Below, piece by piece: positions 7,028 to 15,551 of a DNA stretch of 64,000 nt (position 1 is the first letter of the stretch; each line of letters begins with the position of its first letter). Below the pieces are notes generated by a model. The model saw only the letters and a list, made by a program, of their open reading frames with translations. It was not told where the DNA came from and ran no database searches. The stretch spans positions 186,001 through 250,000 of the forward strand of contig NZ_FNZQ01000005.1 in the NCBI RefSeq assembly GCF_900109285.1. The letters run 5' to 3'. The translations under genes were made by a program, and so were the position numbers. Source of the DNA: Jannaschia helgolandensis (GTDB lineage Bacteria > Pseudomonadota > Alphaproteobacteria > Rhodobacterales > Rhodobacteraceae).

Positions 7028-8716
7028 ATGCGCCTGCGCCCCCGCCAGAAGACCTTCGTCGAGCGCAGTGTGGCTGCGCTCGCTTCCCGCGGCAACACGC
7101 TGGGCGTGGCGCCCACCGGCGCGGGCAAGACCATCATGCTCTCGGCGGTCACCGGCGAGATGATCGGCGACGGGGCCAAGGCCTGCGTGCTGGCGCATCG
7201 CGACGAGCTGACGGCGCAGAACCGCGCCAAGTTCCAGCGCGTGGTTCCGGGCGTCGCCACATCGGTCATCGACGCCACGGAGAAATCCTGGGACGGCCAG
7301 GTCGCCTTCGCCATGGTGCCGACGCTGGCGCGGGCGTCGAACCTCGCCGACATGCCGCGCCTCGACCTGCTAGTCGTGGACGAGGCGCACCATGCGGTCG
7401 CCGACAGCTATCGCCGCATCATCGACCGGGTGCGCGAGGCCAATCCCGACGCCCGCATCTTCGGGGTCACGGCGACGCCGAACCGGGGCGACAGGAAGGG
7501 TCTGCGCGAGGTCTTCGACAATGTCGCCGACCAGGTCCGGCTGGGCGAGTTGATCGCCTCGGGCCACCTGGTGCCGCCGCGCACTTTCGTCATCGACGTG
7601 GGTGTGCAGGACGAGCTGCGTTCGGTCCGCAAGACGATGTCGGATTTCGACATGGCGGAGGTGGCGGGCATCATGGACCGCGCCCCCGTCACCGACGAGG
7701 TGATCCGCCACTGGAAGGAAAAGGCGGGCGACCGGCAGACCGTGGTGTTCTGCTCCACCGTCGCCCACGCCGAACACGTCACCGAGGCGTTCAGGGCGGC
7801 GGACGTTTCCGCCGCGCTGATCCACGGCGATCTGGTGGCCGAGACCCGCAAGGCGATCCTCGCCGACTACGCGGCGGGCGACATCCGCGTCGTGGTCAAC
7901 GTGGCGGTGCTGACCGAGGGCTGGGACCATCCGCCCACCTCCTGCGTCGTGCTGCTGCGCCCCAGTTCCTACAAGTCCACCATGATCCAGATGGTCGGCC
8001 GCGGCCTGCGCACCGTCGACCCCGAGGAACACCCCGGCATCGTGAAGACCGACTGCGTCGTGCTGGATTTCGGCACCTCGAGCCTGATCCACGGCACGCT
8101 GGAGCAGGACGTCGATCTCGACGGCAAGACCGAAACCGGCGAGGCGCCGACCAAGACCTGTCCGGCCTGCAAGGCGGAGATCCCGCTGGCCGCCACCGAA
8201 TGCCCGCTCTGCGGCGAGGCGTTCCCGCGGGAGGACGAAGAGATCGGTGAAGGTGGCGGTGCTGCGCCGCTCTCGGGCTTCATGATGACCGAGATCGACC
8301 TGCTGAAGCGGTCCAGCTTCGCGTGGGTCGACCTCTACGGCACGGACGACGCGTTGATGGCCACGGGCTTCGCGGCCTGGGGCGGCATCTTCTGGCTGGA
8401 CGGGGTCTGGTACGCCATCGGCGGGGCGAAGGGCGAGCGCCCCCACCTGTTGGGTGTCGGTGAGCGCACCGTCTGCCTCGCGCAGGCCGACGACTGGCTG
8501 AACACCCATGAGACCGACGAAAGCGCCTTCAAGACCCGCTCCTGGTTGCGCCAGCCGCCGACCGAAAAGCAGCTGCAGTACCTGCCGCCCGAGTGCCGCC
8601 ACGACTTCGGCCTGACGCGCTACCGCGCCTCGGCGCTGATGACCTTCGGCTTCAACAAGCGCGCCATCCGACAGCTGATCGACACGGCCGCCCGGCCCGA
8701 ACGGAGGGCGGCATGA
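7028..8716 (+). CDS. Superfamily 2 DEAD/DEAH-box helicase with zinc ribbon
   Basis: A 562-residue helicase. Motif I is TGAGKT (residues 30-35), motif II is DEAHH (about 117-121), motif III is VTATP, and motif VI is QMVGRGLR. A zinc ribbon follows the helicase core (CPACKAE at about 378 and CPLCGE at about 394). The start is ATG 7028 behind GGGGAG. It resembles phage UvsW/RadD-type helicases that process recombination or replication forks, in keeping with its place between the SSB-like gene and the nuclease. The C-terminal 150 residues are phage-specific. Confidence 0.85.
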   Translation: MRLRPRQKTFVERSVAALASRGNTLGVAPTGAGKTIMLSAVTGEMIGDGAKACVLAHRDELTAQNRAKFQRVVPGVATSVIDATEKSWDGQVAFAMVPTLARASNLADMPRLDLLVVDEAHHAVADSYRRIIDRVREANPDARIFGVTATPNRGDRKGLREVFDNVADQVRLGELIASGHLVPPRTFVIDVGVQDELRSVRKTMSDFDMAEVAGIMDRAPVTDEVIRHWKEKAGDRQTVVFCSTVAHAEHVTEAFRAADVSAALIHGDLVAETRKAILADYAAGDIRVVVNVAVLTEGWDHPPTSCVVLLRPSSYKSTMIQMVGRGLRTVDPEEHPGIVKTDCVVLDFGTSSLIHGTLEQDVDLDGKTETGEAPTKTCPACKAEIPLAATECPLCGEAFPREDEEIGEGGGAAPLSGFMMTEIDLLKRSSFAWVDLYGTDDALMATGFAAWGGIFWLDGVWYAIGGAKGERPHLLGVGERTVCLAQADDWLNTHETDESAFKTRSWLRQPPTEKQLQYLPPECRHDFGLTRYRASALMTFGFNKRAIRQLIDTAARPERRAA

Positions 8717-8719
8717 CCC

Positions 8720-9130
8720 ATGTCCACATCCACCCCCATCACGGCCGCGGACCGGCGGCGGCTCTGGCATCCGCGTGGAACGCTCTGTGCTGTCTGCCGG
8801 CAACCCACCCGTGGTTTTGGCTGGTTCGATCCGCACCGGTCGAAGCAGCCCCGGCCATCGGTCTGGTTCTGCTCGATGCCCTGCCAGTCCTTCTGGACGC
8901 GCTTGGCGCGGGAGCGTTTCGCCATGGTTGACCTGACCGAGGAAGAGCGCGCCGCGATCACCGCCACCATGAAGCGCGTGGCGCTGCTGATGGACGAGAT
9001 CGGCTGGGCCACACCGCTCGCGGATCTGACCGAGGCGCAGGTGCGCGCACTGATCGAGGAGGCCGTCGAGGGCTTCCGCGAGGCCATGTCCGACATCGCC
9101 CGGGCGCAGACGCCGGAGGTGCCGTTTTGA
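8720..9130 (+). CDS. Small zinc-finger phage protein (DUF6511-like)
   Basis: A 136-residue protein with a Cys4-like pair (CAVCRQP near residue 23 and WFCSMPCQSFW near 49), fitting a small zinc-binding domain, and a helical second half (DLTEEERAAITATMKRVALL). It resembles DUF6511 proteins of Rhodobacterales prophages, from memory. An ATG at 8713 opens a different frame and was not chosen because it destroys the Cys pattern. It ends overlapping the nuclease start (TTGA). Confidence 0.65.
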   Translation: MSTSTPITAADRRRLWHPRGTLCAVCRQPTRGFGWFDPHRSKQPRPSVWFCSMPCQSFWTRLARERFAMVDLTEEERAAITATMKRVALLMDEIGWATPLADLTEAQVRALIEEAVEGFREAMSDIARAQTPEVPF

Positions 9131-9897
9131 TCCTCGATTACAATCACCGGCCGAGTTTCGCAGAGCGGGTCAATGCCGCGGTCGATCGGGCGCTGACCGC
9201 CGATCAGGCGACGCGGCCGCCCCGCGACTACCTCGGCGGCTCGCGTCTCGGCCATGCCTGCGAGCTGGCGCTGCAGTTCGAGTTCACGGCGACGCCGAAG
9301 GACGAGGGCCAGGACTTCAGCGGCCAGTCGCTGCGCATCTTCGCCATCGGCCATGCGCTCGAGGATCTGGCCGTCGCCTGGCTGCGCGGCGCGGGCTTCG
9401 ACCTCTACACGCGCAAGGGCAACCGGCCAGATGGCGGCCAGTTCGGGTTCTCCGTCGCGGGTGGGCGCATCCGCGGTCATGTCGACGGCATCATCGCCGC
9501 GGGGCCCGAAGGCTTCGAGCTGGCCGTTCCCGCTCTCTGGGAATGCAAGACGATGAACGCGAAGAACTGGCGCGCCTGCGTGAAGGACGGCGTCACGAAG
9601 TCGAAGCCGGTCTACGCCGCCCAGATCGCGCTCTATCAGGCCTACATGGAAGGGACGGTCCCCGGCATCTCGGCCGCGCCCGCCGTGTTCACCGCGATCA
9701 ACAAGGACACGGCCGAGCTTCACCATGAGCTGGTGCCCTTCGACGCCGAGCTCGCGCAGCGCATGTCTGACCGAGGCGTGCGGATCCTGCAGGCGACCGA
9801 CGCGGGCGAGTTGCTGCCGCGCATCGCCACCTCGCCCGATTTCTTCGAGTGCCGTTTCTGCCCGTGGTCCGAGCGCTGCTGGAGGCTGTCGGCATGA
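9127..9897 (+). CDS. PD-(D/E)XK superfamily nuclease
   Basis: A 256-residue nuclease of the PDDEXK_1/Cas4-like exonuclease type. Visible motifs are an upstream acidic helix (IGHALEDLAVAWL), the active-site pair HVDGII and WECKTM, and the downstream Q motif (QIALYQAY). The C-terminus has a cysteine group (FECRFCPWSERCW), which could bind a zinc or Fe-S cluster as in Cas4/AddB-type enzymes. The start is TTG 9127, overlapping the previous stop. It probably resects DNA ends for the Sak4-SSB recombination system. Confidence 0.8.
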   Translation: MILDYNHRPSFAERVNAAVDRALTADQATRPPRDYLGGSRLGHACELALQFEFTATPKDEGQDFSGQSLRIFAIGHALEDLAVAWLRGAGFDLYTRKGNRPDGGQFGFSVAGGRIRGHVDGIIAAGPEGFELAVPALWECKTMNAKNWRACVKDGVTKSKPVYAAQIALYQAYMEGTVPGISAAPAVFTAINKDTAELHHELVPFDAELAQRMSDRGVRILQATDAGELLPRIATSPDFFECRFCPWSERCWRLSA

Positions 9898-12215
9898 GCG
9901 ACGACGGCATCCTGCATTTCAACCCGTGGATGGACTTCAACGATGGGCCGCCGTCCGAGAACCCATTCGGCTGCGACCCCGACCCCGAGCAGATCGCCAT
10001 CTTCCTAGACACCGTGTTCAGCTGGTGCGAGGGGCTGATCCCGCTCCGCGGCTTCGTCGACAAGGGTCAGGGCCGGGACGGCAAGCCGCACAACATCTGG
10101 ATCCCCGCCGACGACACCGCGCCGGGGAAACTCGCGACCTTCGCCGCGTGGGCGAACCGCGAGGGGGCGGCGGTCTATGTCATCCCCGGCACGGTCGAGG
10201 AACAGGGCCAAGCCCGCGCCGCTGACGTGCTGCAGATGCAGGCCATCGTCGTCGATCTCGACGCGGGCGACATCCCGGCCAAGCTGGACCATGTCACCCG
10301 CCACATCGGAACGCCGACGCTGATCATCGAAAGCGGCGGGCGCACGCCAGAGGGCGCCGCGAAGCTCCATGTCTGGTGGAAACTGACCGAGCCCGCCGAG
10401 GGCGACGACCTGGTCACCCTCTGTCGCCTGCGGGGCGAGATCGCGGTGAAGGTCGGCGGCGACACGCATTTCCGCTCGGCGCACCAGCCGATCCGGGTGC
10501 CTGGCACGGTCTATCACAAGCACGGCCATCAACGTCTCGTGCAGATCCGCGAGCATCGCGACGTCGAGGTCGACCTTGCGGATTTCGCCGAAAAGGTCGC
10601 CGAGATGCCGCCGCTGCCAGGCGTAGGCTTCGCCAGCGACGTTGCCACACCAGCATCGAAGCCCGGCATCGACGCGGTGCTCACCACGCCGGTGCGCGAA
10701 GGCGCGGTGGACGACTGGTCCCGCTTCCAGGGGGCCAGCGCCGCCATCGGCCACTACGTACGCCTCGTCCACGAGGGCCGCCTCGATCCCTTCGCGAGCT
10801 GGGAGGCGATCTGCGGCTACAACGCCGCCATGCTGCGCCCATCCTGGCCGCTCGATCGGCTGCAGGCCGAGTCCGAACGGCTCTGGGAGCTGCATGTGAA
10901 GCGCAACGGTCCGCCGCTCCTGCGCGCGGCCAACGCGGGTGCCCCGGCCAGCCCGCTGCCGACATTCAGCCTCGGCGCGCTCCTCGACGACACCAGTCCG
11001 ATGCCGGAGGACATCATCGGACCCCGCGTGCTGACACCTGGCGGGCTTCTCGTGCTGGGCGGCGCGCCCAAGGTCGGCAAGAGTGACTTCCTGATCTCCT
11101 GGCTCGTGCACATGGCGGCGGGCGTGCCGTTCCTCGGCTTCACGCCGCCCCGGCCGCTGCGCGTGTTCTACCTGCAGGCCGAGATCCAGTATCACTATCT
11201 GCGCGAGCGCATGCAGCAGATCGCGCTGCCCGCCGCCGTCATCGCAGCCGCGCGCGACACCTTCATCGCCACGCCGAAGCTGAAGCTGCTGCTCGACGCG
11301 GAGGGCGTCGCCCGCGTGGCCGAGGCGATCCGGGCCGCGTTTTCCGACGTGCCGCCCGACATCATCGTCATCGACCCGATCCGCAACCTCTTCGATGGCG
11401 GCCCCGAAGGGGGCGGCGAGAACGACAACACCGCCATGATGTTCTTCCTGAAGGACCGGGTGGAGCTTCTCCGCGAGGCGGTCAATCCGGACGCGGGCGT
11501 CATCCTCGCCCACCACACCCGCAAGGCCAGCAAGCATCAGGTCAAGGACGATCCCTTCCTCGCGCTCTCCGGCGCCAGCGCGCTGCGCGGCTTCTACACC
11601 TCGGGGCTGCTCATGCACCGGCCTGCTGAGGACAGCAGCGTCCGCAGGCTGGAGATCGAACTGCGGAACGGCCCCGCGCTGCCAGGCAAGCTCATCGACA
11701 AGGTGAAGGGCGAATGGGTCGAGCTGAACCCGCTGAACGAGCGTCTGGTGCGCAAGGAGGTCGGCGCCAAACTCGATGCCGAGCGGCTGCGCAAGCACGA
11801 TGTCATCCTCGGCATGCTGCTGGATGAGGCGGCGAGCGAGCGCCTCTATACCGCGATGCAGTTCGCGGAGACCTTCGAGAACCGGGGCGGTCTGGGCAGC
11901 AAGCACACGATCCGCGAGCGGCTCAGCGTGCTGGCGACCAAGGGCTTCGTGAAGTTCCTGCGCGACCCCTCGGGGTTCGGTTTCCCCATCACCCGGTCGC
12001 GGTTCGGCTATCTCTGCGTCGAGGGCATGCAGTTCGGCGCGCCCGTCGAGCATGTCGATCCGGACACCGGCGAGGTCACCACAACCGCCCGTCCGGTCCT
12101 GCCCAGCCACTTCAAATGCCCCCAGTCCGGGCTCTGCCTGCAGGTCGAAAACCCCGCCGTCTGGGTCTACCCGGAGGGGCTGGAGGACGACCTCACTCAT
12201 ATGAGTGAGGCCTGA
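9894..12215 (+). CDS. Phage primase-helicase (AEP-like primase plus RepA-type RecA helicase)
   Basis: A 773-residue two-part replication protein. The N-terminal half has primase-polymerase-like signatures: VVDLDAGD near residue 120 (acidic pair), a following IIESGGRTPEG, and a histidine region (THFRSAHQPIRVPG). The C-terminal half is a RepA/AAA_25-type ATPase with Walker A GAPKVGKS near residue 390, Walker B IIVIDPIRN and VILAHHTRK. A winged-helix-like tail follows. It is the likely initiator/replicative enzyme. The start at 9894 overlaps the nuclease gene by 4 bp. Two DNA symmetry elements lie at and after its end. Confidence 0.8.
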   Translation: MSDDGILHFNPWMDFNDGPPSENPFGCDPDPEQIAIFLDTVFSWCEGLIPLRGFVDKGQGRDGKPHNIWIPADDTAPGKLATFAAWANREGAAVYVIPGTVEEQGQARAADVLQMQAIVVDLDAGDIPAKLDHVTRHIGTPTLIIESGGRTPEGAAKLHVWWKLTEPAEGDDLVTLCRLRGEIAVKVGGDTHFRSAHQPIRVPGTVYHKHGHQRLVQIREHRDVEVDLADFAEKVAEMPPLPGVGFASDVATPASKPGIDAVLTTPVREGAVDDWSRFQGASAAIGHYVRLVHEGRLDPFASWEAICGYNAAMLRPSWPLDRLQAESERLWELHVKRNGPPLLRAANAGAPASPLPTFSLGALLDDTSPMPEDIIGPRVLTPGGLLVLGGAPKVGKSDFLISWLVHMAAGVPFLGFTPPRPLRVFYLQAEIQYHYLRERMQQIALPAAVIAAARDTFIATPKLKLLLDAEGVARVAEAIRAAFSDVPPDIIVIDPIRNLFDGGPEGGGENDNTAMMFFLKDRVELLREAVNPDAGVILAHHTRKASKHQVKDDPFLALSGASALRGFYTSGLLMHRPAEDSSVRRLEIELRNGPALPGKLIDKVKGEWVELNPLNERLVRKEVGAKLDAERLRKHDVILGMLLDEAASERLYTAMQFAETFENRGGLGSKHTIRERLSVLATKGFVKFLRDPSGFGFPITRSRFGYLCVEGMQFGAPVEHVDPDTGEVTTTARPVLPSHFKCPQSGLCLQVENPAVWVYPEGLEDDLTHMSEA
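12191..12210. repeat. Perfect 20-bp palindrome at the end of the primase-helicase gene
   Basis: CCTCACTCATATGAGTGAGG reads identically on both strands and contains the last codons of the primase-helicase. ACTCAT recurs at 12214-12219 and near 12288, so there may be several related half-sites. No T-run follows, so it is not a typical terminator; a protein-binding site or replication element is possible. Confidence 0.7.
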
Positions 12216-12378
12216 CTCATATGACAGCGCCAACTGTGCACTCAACGAAATCAACGGGTTGCGGGCAAATAAGAGTCAGGTCCCTAACTCATGCCCGAAG
12301 ACTTCATGCAGTCTTATTCCGCAATGATTTCAGCCACTTGAACGCCTCGGAACAGTTAGGTGTCAAACCCCCATACTA

Positions 12379-12423
12379 CGTATGGGAGGGCCACCCCACA
12401 GGGTTGGCCACTCCTCCCATACG
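12379..12423. repeat. Long inverted repeat, candidate phage replication origin
   Basis: The arms CGTATGGGAGG (12379-12389) and CCTCCCATACG (12413-12423) are perfectly complementary; an inner pair GGCCA/TGGCC (12389-12393 and 12405-12409) extends the stem. A further overlapping symmetry, CCCATAC-TAC-GTATGGG, sits at its left edge. It lies in the 340-bp gap (12216-12555) that follows the replication gene and otherwise holds no gene I can support. A cruciform origin or a regulatory hairpin are the likely options. Confidence 0.6.
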
Positions 12424-12555
12424 TCCGGGTCAGCCGCGCGCGCCGCCGTGACGGTCTGTTGTGCTTCCCGATCCGACGACGGCGGCCCCGTACCGCCAAG
12501 CACCAGACCGCCGTCGTCTTCCACCACCACAGGCCACCGGCAAAGGAGACCCATC

Positions 12556-13095
12556 ATGGCTCAGCCGACTCTGATCCCGAATTGCGACGGCGCAAGGTTT
12601 GAATCGCTGCCGCTCGACACGCCCCGCAACCGCTGCATCCTCGCGCTCGACCTCGGCACCTCGACCGGCTGGGCGATCCGCGGCCATGACGGCCTGATCA
12701 CCAGCGGCACCATCTCGCTGCGCCCCGGCCGCTTCGACGGCGGCGGCATGCGCTATCTGCGCTTCACCAACTGGTTGACCGAGATCGACCGGCTCTCCGG
12801 TCCTGTCGCCGCCATCTGGTTCGAGGAAGTCCGCCGCCATGCGGGCACCGACGCGAGCCACATCTACGGCGGGCTCATGGCCACGCTGACCGCATGGGCC
12901 GAGCTGCGCGGCGTGCCCTACGAGGGCGTCCCGGTCGGCACGATCAAGCGTCATGCCGCTGGCAAGGGCAACGCCGACAAGGCCGCGATGGTCGCCGCCG
13001 TCCGCGCCTGCGGATTCAGCCCCGCCGACGACAACGAGGCCGACGCCATCGCCATCCTGCTCTGGGCGATCGAGACGAAGGGAGGTGTCGCATGA
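12556..13095 (+). CDS. RuvC-like Holliday junction resolvase (phage type)
   Basis: A 179-residue RNase H-fold nuclease. The acidic residues sit in the expected places: LALDLGTSTGWA (first Asp, about residue 31), IWFEEV (Glu, about 92) and DDNEADAIAILLWA (Asp, about 160), with HAAGKGNADKAAM between. Phage RuvC-like enzymes resolve branched DNA before packaging. The start ATG 12556 has AAGGAG upstream; earlier in-frame ATGs lie in non-coding-looking sequence. It overlaps the next gene by 4 bp. Confidence 0.85.
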   Translation: MAQPTLIPNCDGARFESLPLDTPRNRCILALDLGTSTGWAIRGHDGLITSGTISLRPGRFDGGGMRYLRFTNWLTEIDRLSGPVAAIWFEEVRRHAGTDASHIYGGLMATLTAWAELRGVPYEGVPVGTIKRHAAGKGNADKAAMVAAVRACGFSPADDNEADAIAILLWAIETKGGVA

Positions 13096-13292
13096 GATGG
13101 CATCCCCACGGCTACGGCGGTCGGCGCCGGGATCCCGAGCAGGTCAAGCGCGAGGGCTGGCACGAACAGGGCGTCCTCGCGGTCTCCGCCGATGACGACC
13201 GCCTCACCTGGCCCGAGCGTGAACTGGTCCGCCAGCTGGGCGAGAAGCTCTACGGCCCGCGCCCGTCCGACAGGGAGGCGCGCCATGGATAA
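13092..13292 (+). CDS. Small phage protein, unknown function
   Basis: A 66-residue basic protein (RWHPHGYGGRRRDPEQVKREGW, then LTWPERELVRQLGEKLYG). It overlaps the resolvase gene by 4 bp and the next gene by 8 bp, which supports its being real. The N-terminal basic, aromatic stretch and C-terminal helix would fit a small nucleic-acid-binding protein, but I cannot name it. Confidence 0.55.
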   Translation: MRWHPHGYGGRRRDPEQVKREGWHEQGVLAVSADDDRLTWPERELVRQLGEKLYGPRPSDREARHG

Positions 13293-13713
13293 GTGGACCC
13301 CGTCCCTCGTCGAGGCCCGTCTTGCCGAAGCGGCCCTCGTGCTGAAGCGCCTGCCCGAGCCGCGACGGCAGGGCTACTTCAGCACATGGCCCGAGATCGT
13401 CCACTCCTTCGCCGACAAGGTAGGCCAGGAGCCGAAGCCCATGCGCGTGCTGCCCTCGCCGCAGGCGATCAGCCGGATGGAGGAGACGCTGACCTGGACC
13501 GCCTGCCTCGACCCAGTCGACGGCAAGATCGTCTGGATGCGCGCCCATGGCGAGCGGTGGAAGACCATCTGCTGGACGGTCGGTCTGCAGCGCTCGGCCG
13601 CCCACCAGCACTGGCTCTACGGGCTCTGCGTCATCTCGCTGAGGCTCAACCGGCGTCGGTTCAATCGCAGCCTGTCGAAGCGGAAGGTGATCGAGCTTGC
13701 CGGTGGCGCGTAA
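13285..13713 (+). CDS. DUF6362-like phage protein
   Basis: A 142-residue protein: WTPSLVEARLAEAALVLKRLP, GYFSTWPEIV, MEETLTWTACLDP and a C-terminal basic helix-rich part (RSAAHQHWLYGLCVIS, RRRFNRSLSKRKV). This matches my memory of DUF6362 proteins from Rhodobacterales prophages; the C-terminal half looks like an HTH. ATG 13285 is chosen because it gives the family-typical opening MDKWTPSLVEARL. Function unknown, possibly a late regulator, given its place before the methyltransferase and packaging genes. Confidence 0.7.
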   Translation: MDKWTPSLVEARLAEAALVLKRLPEPRRQGYFSTWPEIVHSFADKVGQEPKPMRVLPSPQAISRMEETLTWTACLDPVDGKIVWMRAHGERWKTICWTVGLQRSAAHQHWLYGLCVISLRLNRRRFNRSLSKRKVIELAGGA

Positions 13714-14173
13714 CCGTGCGCACCACAGGGTAAGGTGTGCGGCGGACAGTTTTCGACGGGACAGAAAACCGGTTCGCGGGCTAGGTTCGGGATAAGCTCG
13801 GGAGAGGCGCGCACGGCGCGATCCCGAACGAAACCATCCTTTCGTTGGCAGGTCCGTTGGAAAAGGAAAGGCGCTGATCCTTTCCTTTCGGGCCGCTGTC
13901 CGTCCCTGCCAAGCCCCCTCGGCCGAGTTCGCGGTTCCTTCTTGGCGACATTCGTATGCTGGCGGGCGAAGCGCGGGACATCGCCAGCGACAGGGCTGGA
14001 TTTTTGGGAAGCCACCCGGAAGCCAGAGCCACTCGCGCCCTGCGCAAACACCAATGAACGCTGACCTTCCGACCGGACACCGCTGGTAGCCGCTGGACCC
14101 CGCTTGGAGTCCGGCCCGGCATCGGGAGTCCGGAAGCCACCGGTATCCACCCGACCGAGGAACCTTGCCCACC
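13714..14173 (+). other. 460-bp intergenic region with a 10-bp-stem hairpin
   Basis: No gene with recognisable content is seen on either strand. It includes a perfect hairpin, AAAGGAAAGG (13862-13871) pairing with CCTTTCCTTT (13879-13888) around a 7-base loop, without a T-run. The 3' part (14080-14160) is rich in GGA/CCG triplets with short repeated words such as GGAGTCCGG. Open frames here have atypical composition and no ribosome site. It may hold a promoter for the methyltransferase genes or the residue of a lost gene. Confidence 0.5.
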
Positions 14174-15550
14174 ATGACGCTCAGCTTCGCTCCGGACACG
14201 ATCGAGATGTGGCCGCTGTCGCGCCTCCAGCCCTACGCGAAGAACGCGAAGGCGCATGGTGCGGACCAGGTGGCGAAGATCGCCGCGAGCATGGCCGAGT
14301 TCGGCTGGACCGTGCCCTGCCTCGTCGGCGAGGACGGCGAACTGATCGCGGGCCATGGTCGGGTTCTGGCGGCGACGCAGCTGGGGCTGACAGAAGCGCC
14401 GGTGATCGTGCTCGGGCATCTGACCGAGGCGCAGCGGCGGGCGTACCGCATCGCGGACAACAAGCTGACCGAGCTCGGCACATGGGACGAGGCGCTGCTG
14501 TCGGCCGAACTGAACGATCTGCTGGCCGAGGATTTCGACCTGTCGCTGGTCGGCTTCTCCGACGGCGAGCTCGACAAGCTGCTGGCCTTCGTGCCGGAGG
14601 GGGACGGTGAAGAAGGTGGCGCCGGGGGCTCCGTGCCGCCGGTGACCATCCCCGAACCGCCGCGCAATCCGGCGTCGCGCACCGGTGACCTGTGGGTCCT
14701 CGGCGACCACCGGCTGCTCTGCGGCGACAGCACCAGCGCGACCGATGTGCGCCGGCTGATGAATGGCGAGCGGGCGATCCTGTTCGCGACCGACCCGCCG
14801 TATCTCGTCGACTACGACGGATCGAACCACCCGACGCGGAACAAGGACTGGTCCGCGTCCTACGGCACGACCTGGGACGACAGTTCGCAGGGTGCGGAGC
14901 TCTACGACGGGTTCATCGCTGCGGCCGTGGCCGAGGCCATTGCCGAGGATGCGGCCTGGTACTGCTGGCATGCTTCGCGCCGCCAGGCGATGCTGGAGGC
15001 CTGCTGGGAAAAGGCCGGGGCCTTCGTCCATCAGCAGATCATCTGGGTGAAGGATCGCGGCGTCCTGACGCGGTCGCATTACCTGTGGAAGCACGAGCCC
15101 TGCTTCATGGGCTGGCGCCGCCCGAACCGCCCGCCGAAGGTCGCCGAGCAAACGTTGCCCTCGACGTGGGAGATGCCGTCCTTCGCGAAGGACGAGCGGC
15201 CCGACCACCCGACGCCGAAACCGCTCGACGCCTTCGGGATCCCGATGCGCCAGCATGTGGCGCGGGGCGGCCTCTGCTACGAGCCGTTCTCCGGCTCCGG
15301 CTCGCAGATCATGGCGGGCGAAGCCAACGGCCGCCGCGTCTTCGCGATGGAGATCAGCCCGGCCTATGTCGATGTCGCCGTGGAGCGCTGGCAGGCCGAG
15401 ACCGGCCGCGACGCAATCCTCGACGGCGATGGCCGGACATTTGCGCAAGTGAGAACCGAGCGGCTGGGCGACGATGCCGAAGCCCCGGCCGACGCGCCGG
15501 ACCCGGACGCTGCCCCCGAACCCGCGCGAAAGCGCAAGACCGCCGCGTGA
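14174..15550 (+). CDS. ParB-like nuclease domain plus DNA adenine/cytosine-N4 methyltransferase
   Basis: A 458-residue fusion. Residues 1-110 form a ParB/Srx-like domain (LQPYAKNAKAHGADQVAKIA, LIAGHGRVLAATQLG). The rest is an N6-adenine/N4-cytosine methyltransferase with the catalytic DPPY near residue 206 and the SAM-binding FSGSGSQIMAGE motif near 375, in the beta-class order. Phage enzymes of this build methylate phage or host DNA and probably protect against restriction. ATG 14174 is preferred; a TTG at 14165 is the alternative. It is followed after one base by a C5-methyltransferase gene. Confidence 0.85.
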   Translation: MTLSFAPDTIEMWPLSRLQPYAKNAKAHGADQVAKIAASMAEFGWTVPCLVGEDGELIAGHGRVLAATQLGLTEAPVIVLGHLTEAQRRAYRIADNKLTELGTWDEALLSAELNDLLAEDFDLSLVGFSDGELDKLLAFVPEGDGEEGGAGGSVPPVTIPEPPRNPASRTGDLWVLGDHRLLCGDSTSATDVRRLMNGERAILFATDPPYLVDYDGSNHPTRNKDWSASYGTTWDDSSQGAELYDGFIAAAVAEAIAEDAAWYCWHASRRQAMLEACWEKAGAFVHQQIIWVKDRGVLTRSHYLWKHEPCFMGWRRPNRPPKVAEQTLPSTWEMPSFAKDERPDHPTPKPLDAFGIPMRQHVARGGLCYEPFSGSGSQIMAGEANGRRVFAMEISPAYVDVAVERWQAETGRDAILDGDGRTFAQVRTERLGDDAEAPADAPDPDAAPEPARKRKTAA

Positions 15551-15551
15551 C

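Noticed and set aside
8713-8931. ATG at 8713 opening a 72-codon frame right after the helicase
   Set aside because: Its translation is histidine/alanine-rich with no pattern, while the frame starting at 8720 has a conserved zinc-like Cys pair.
10005-12254. 749-codon open frame on the minus strand
   Set aside because: It is antisense to the primase-helicase, with no family signature; such frames arise in high-GC DNA because stops are rare in the third-position-shifted strand.
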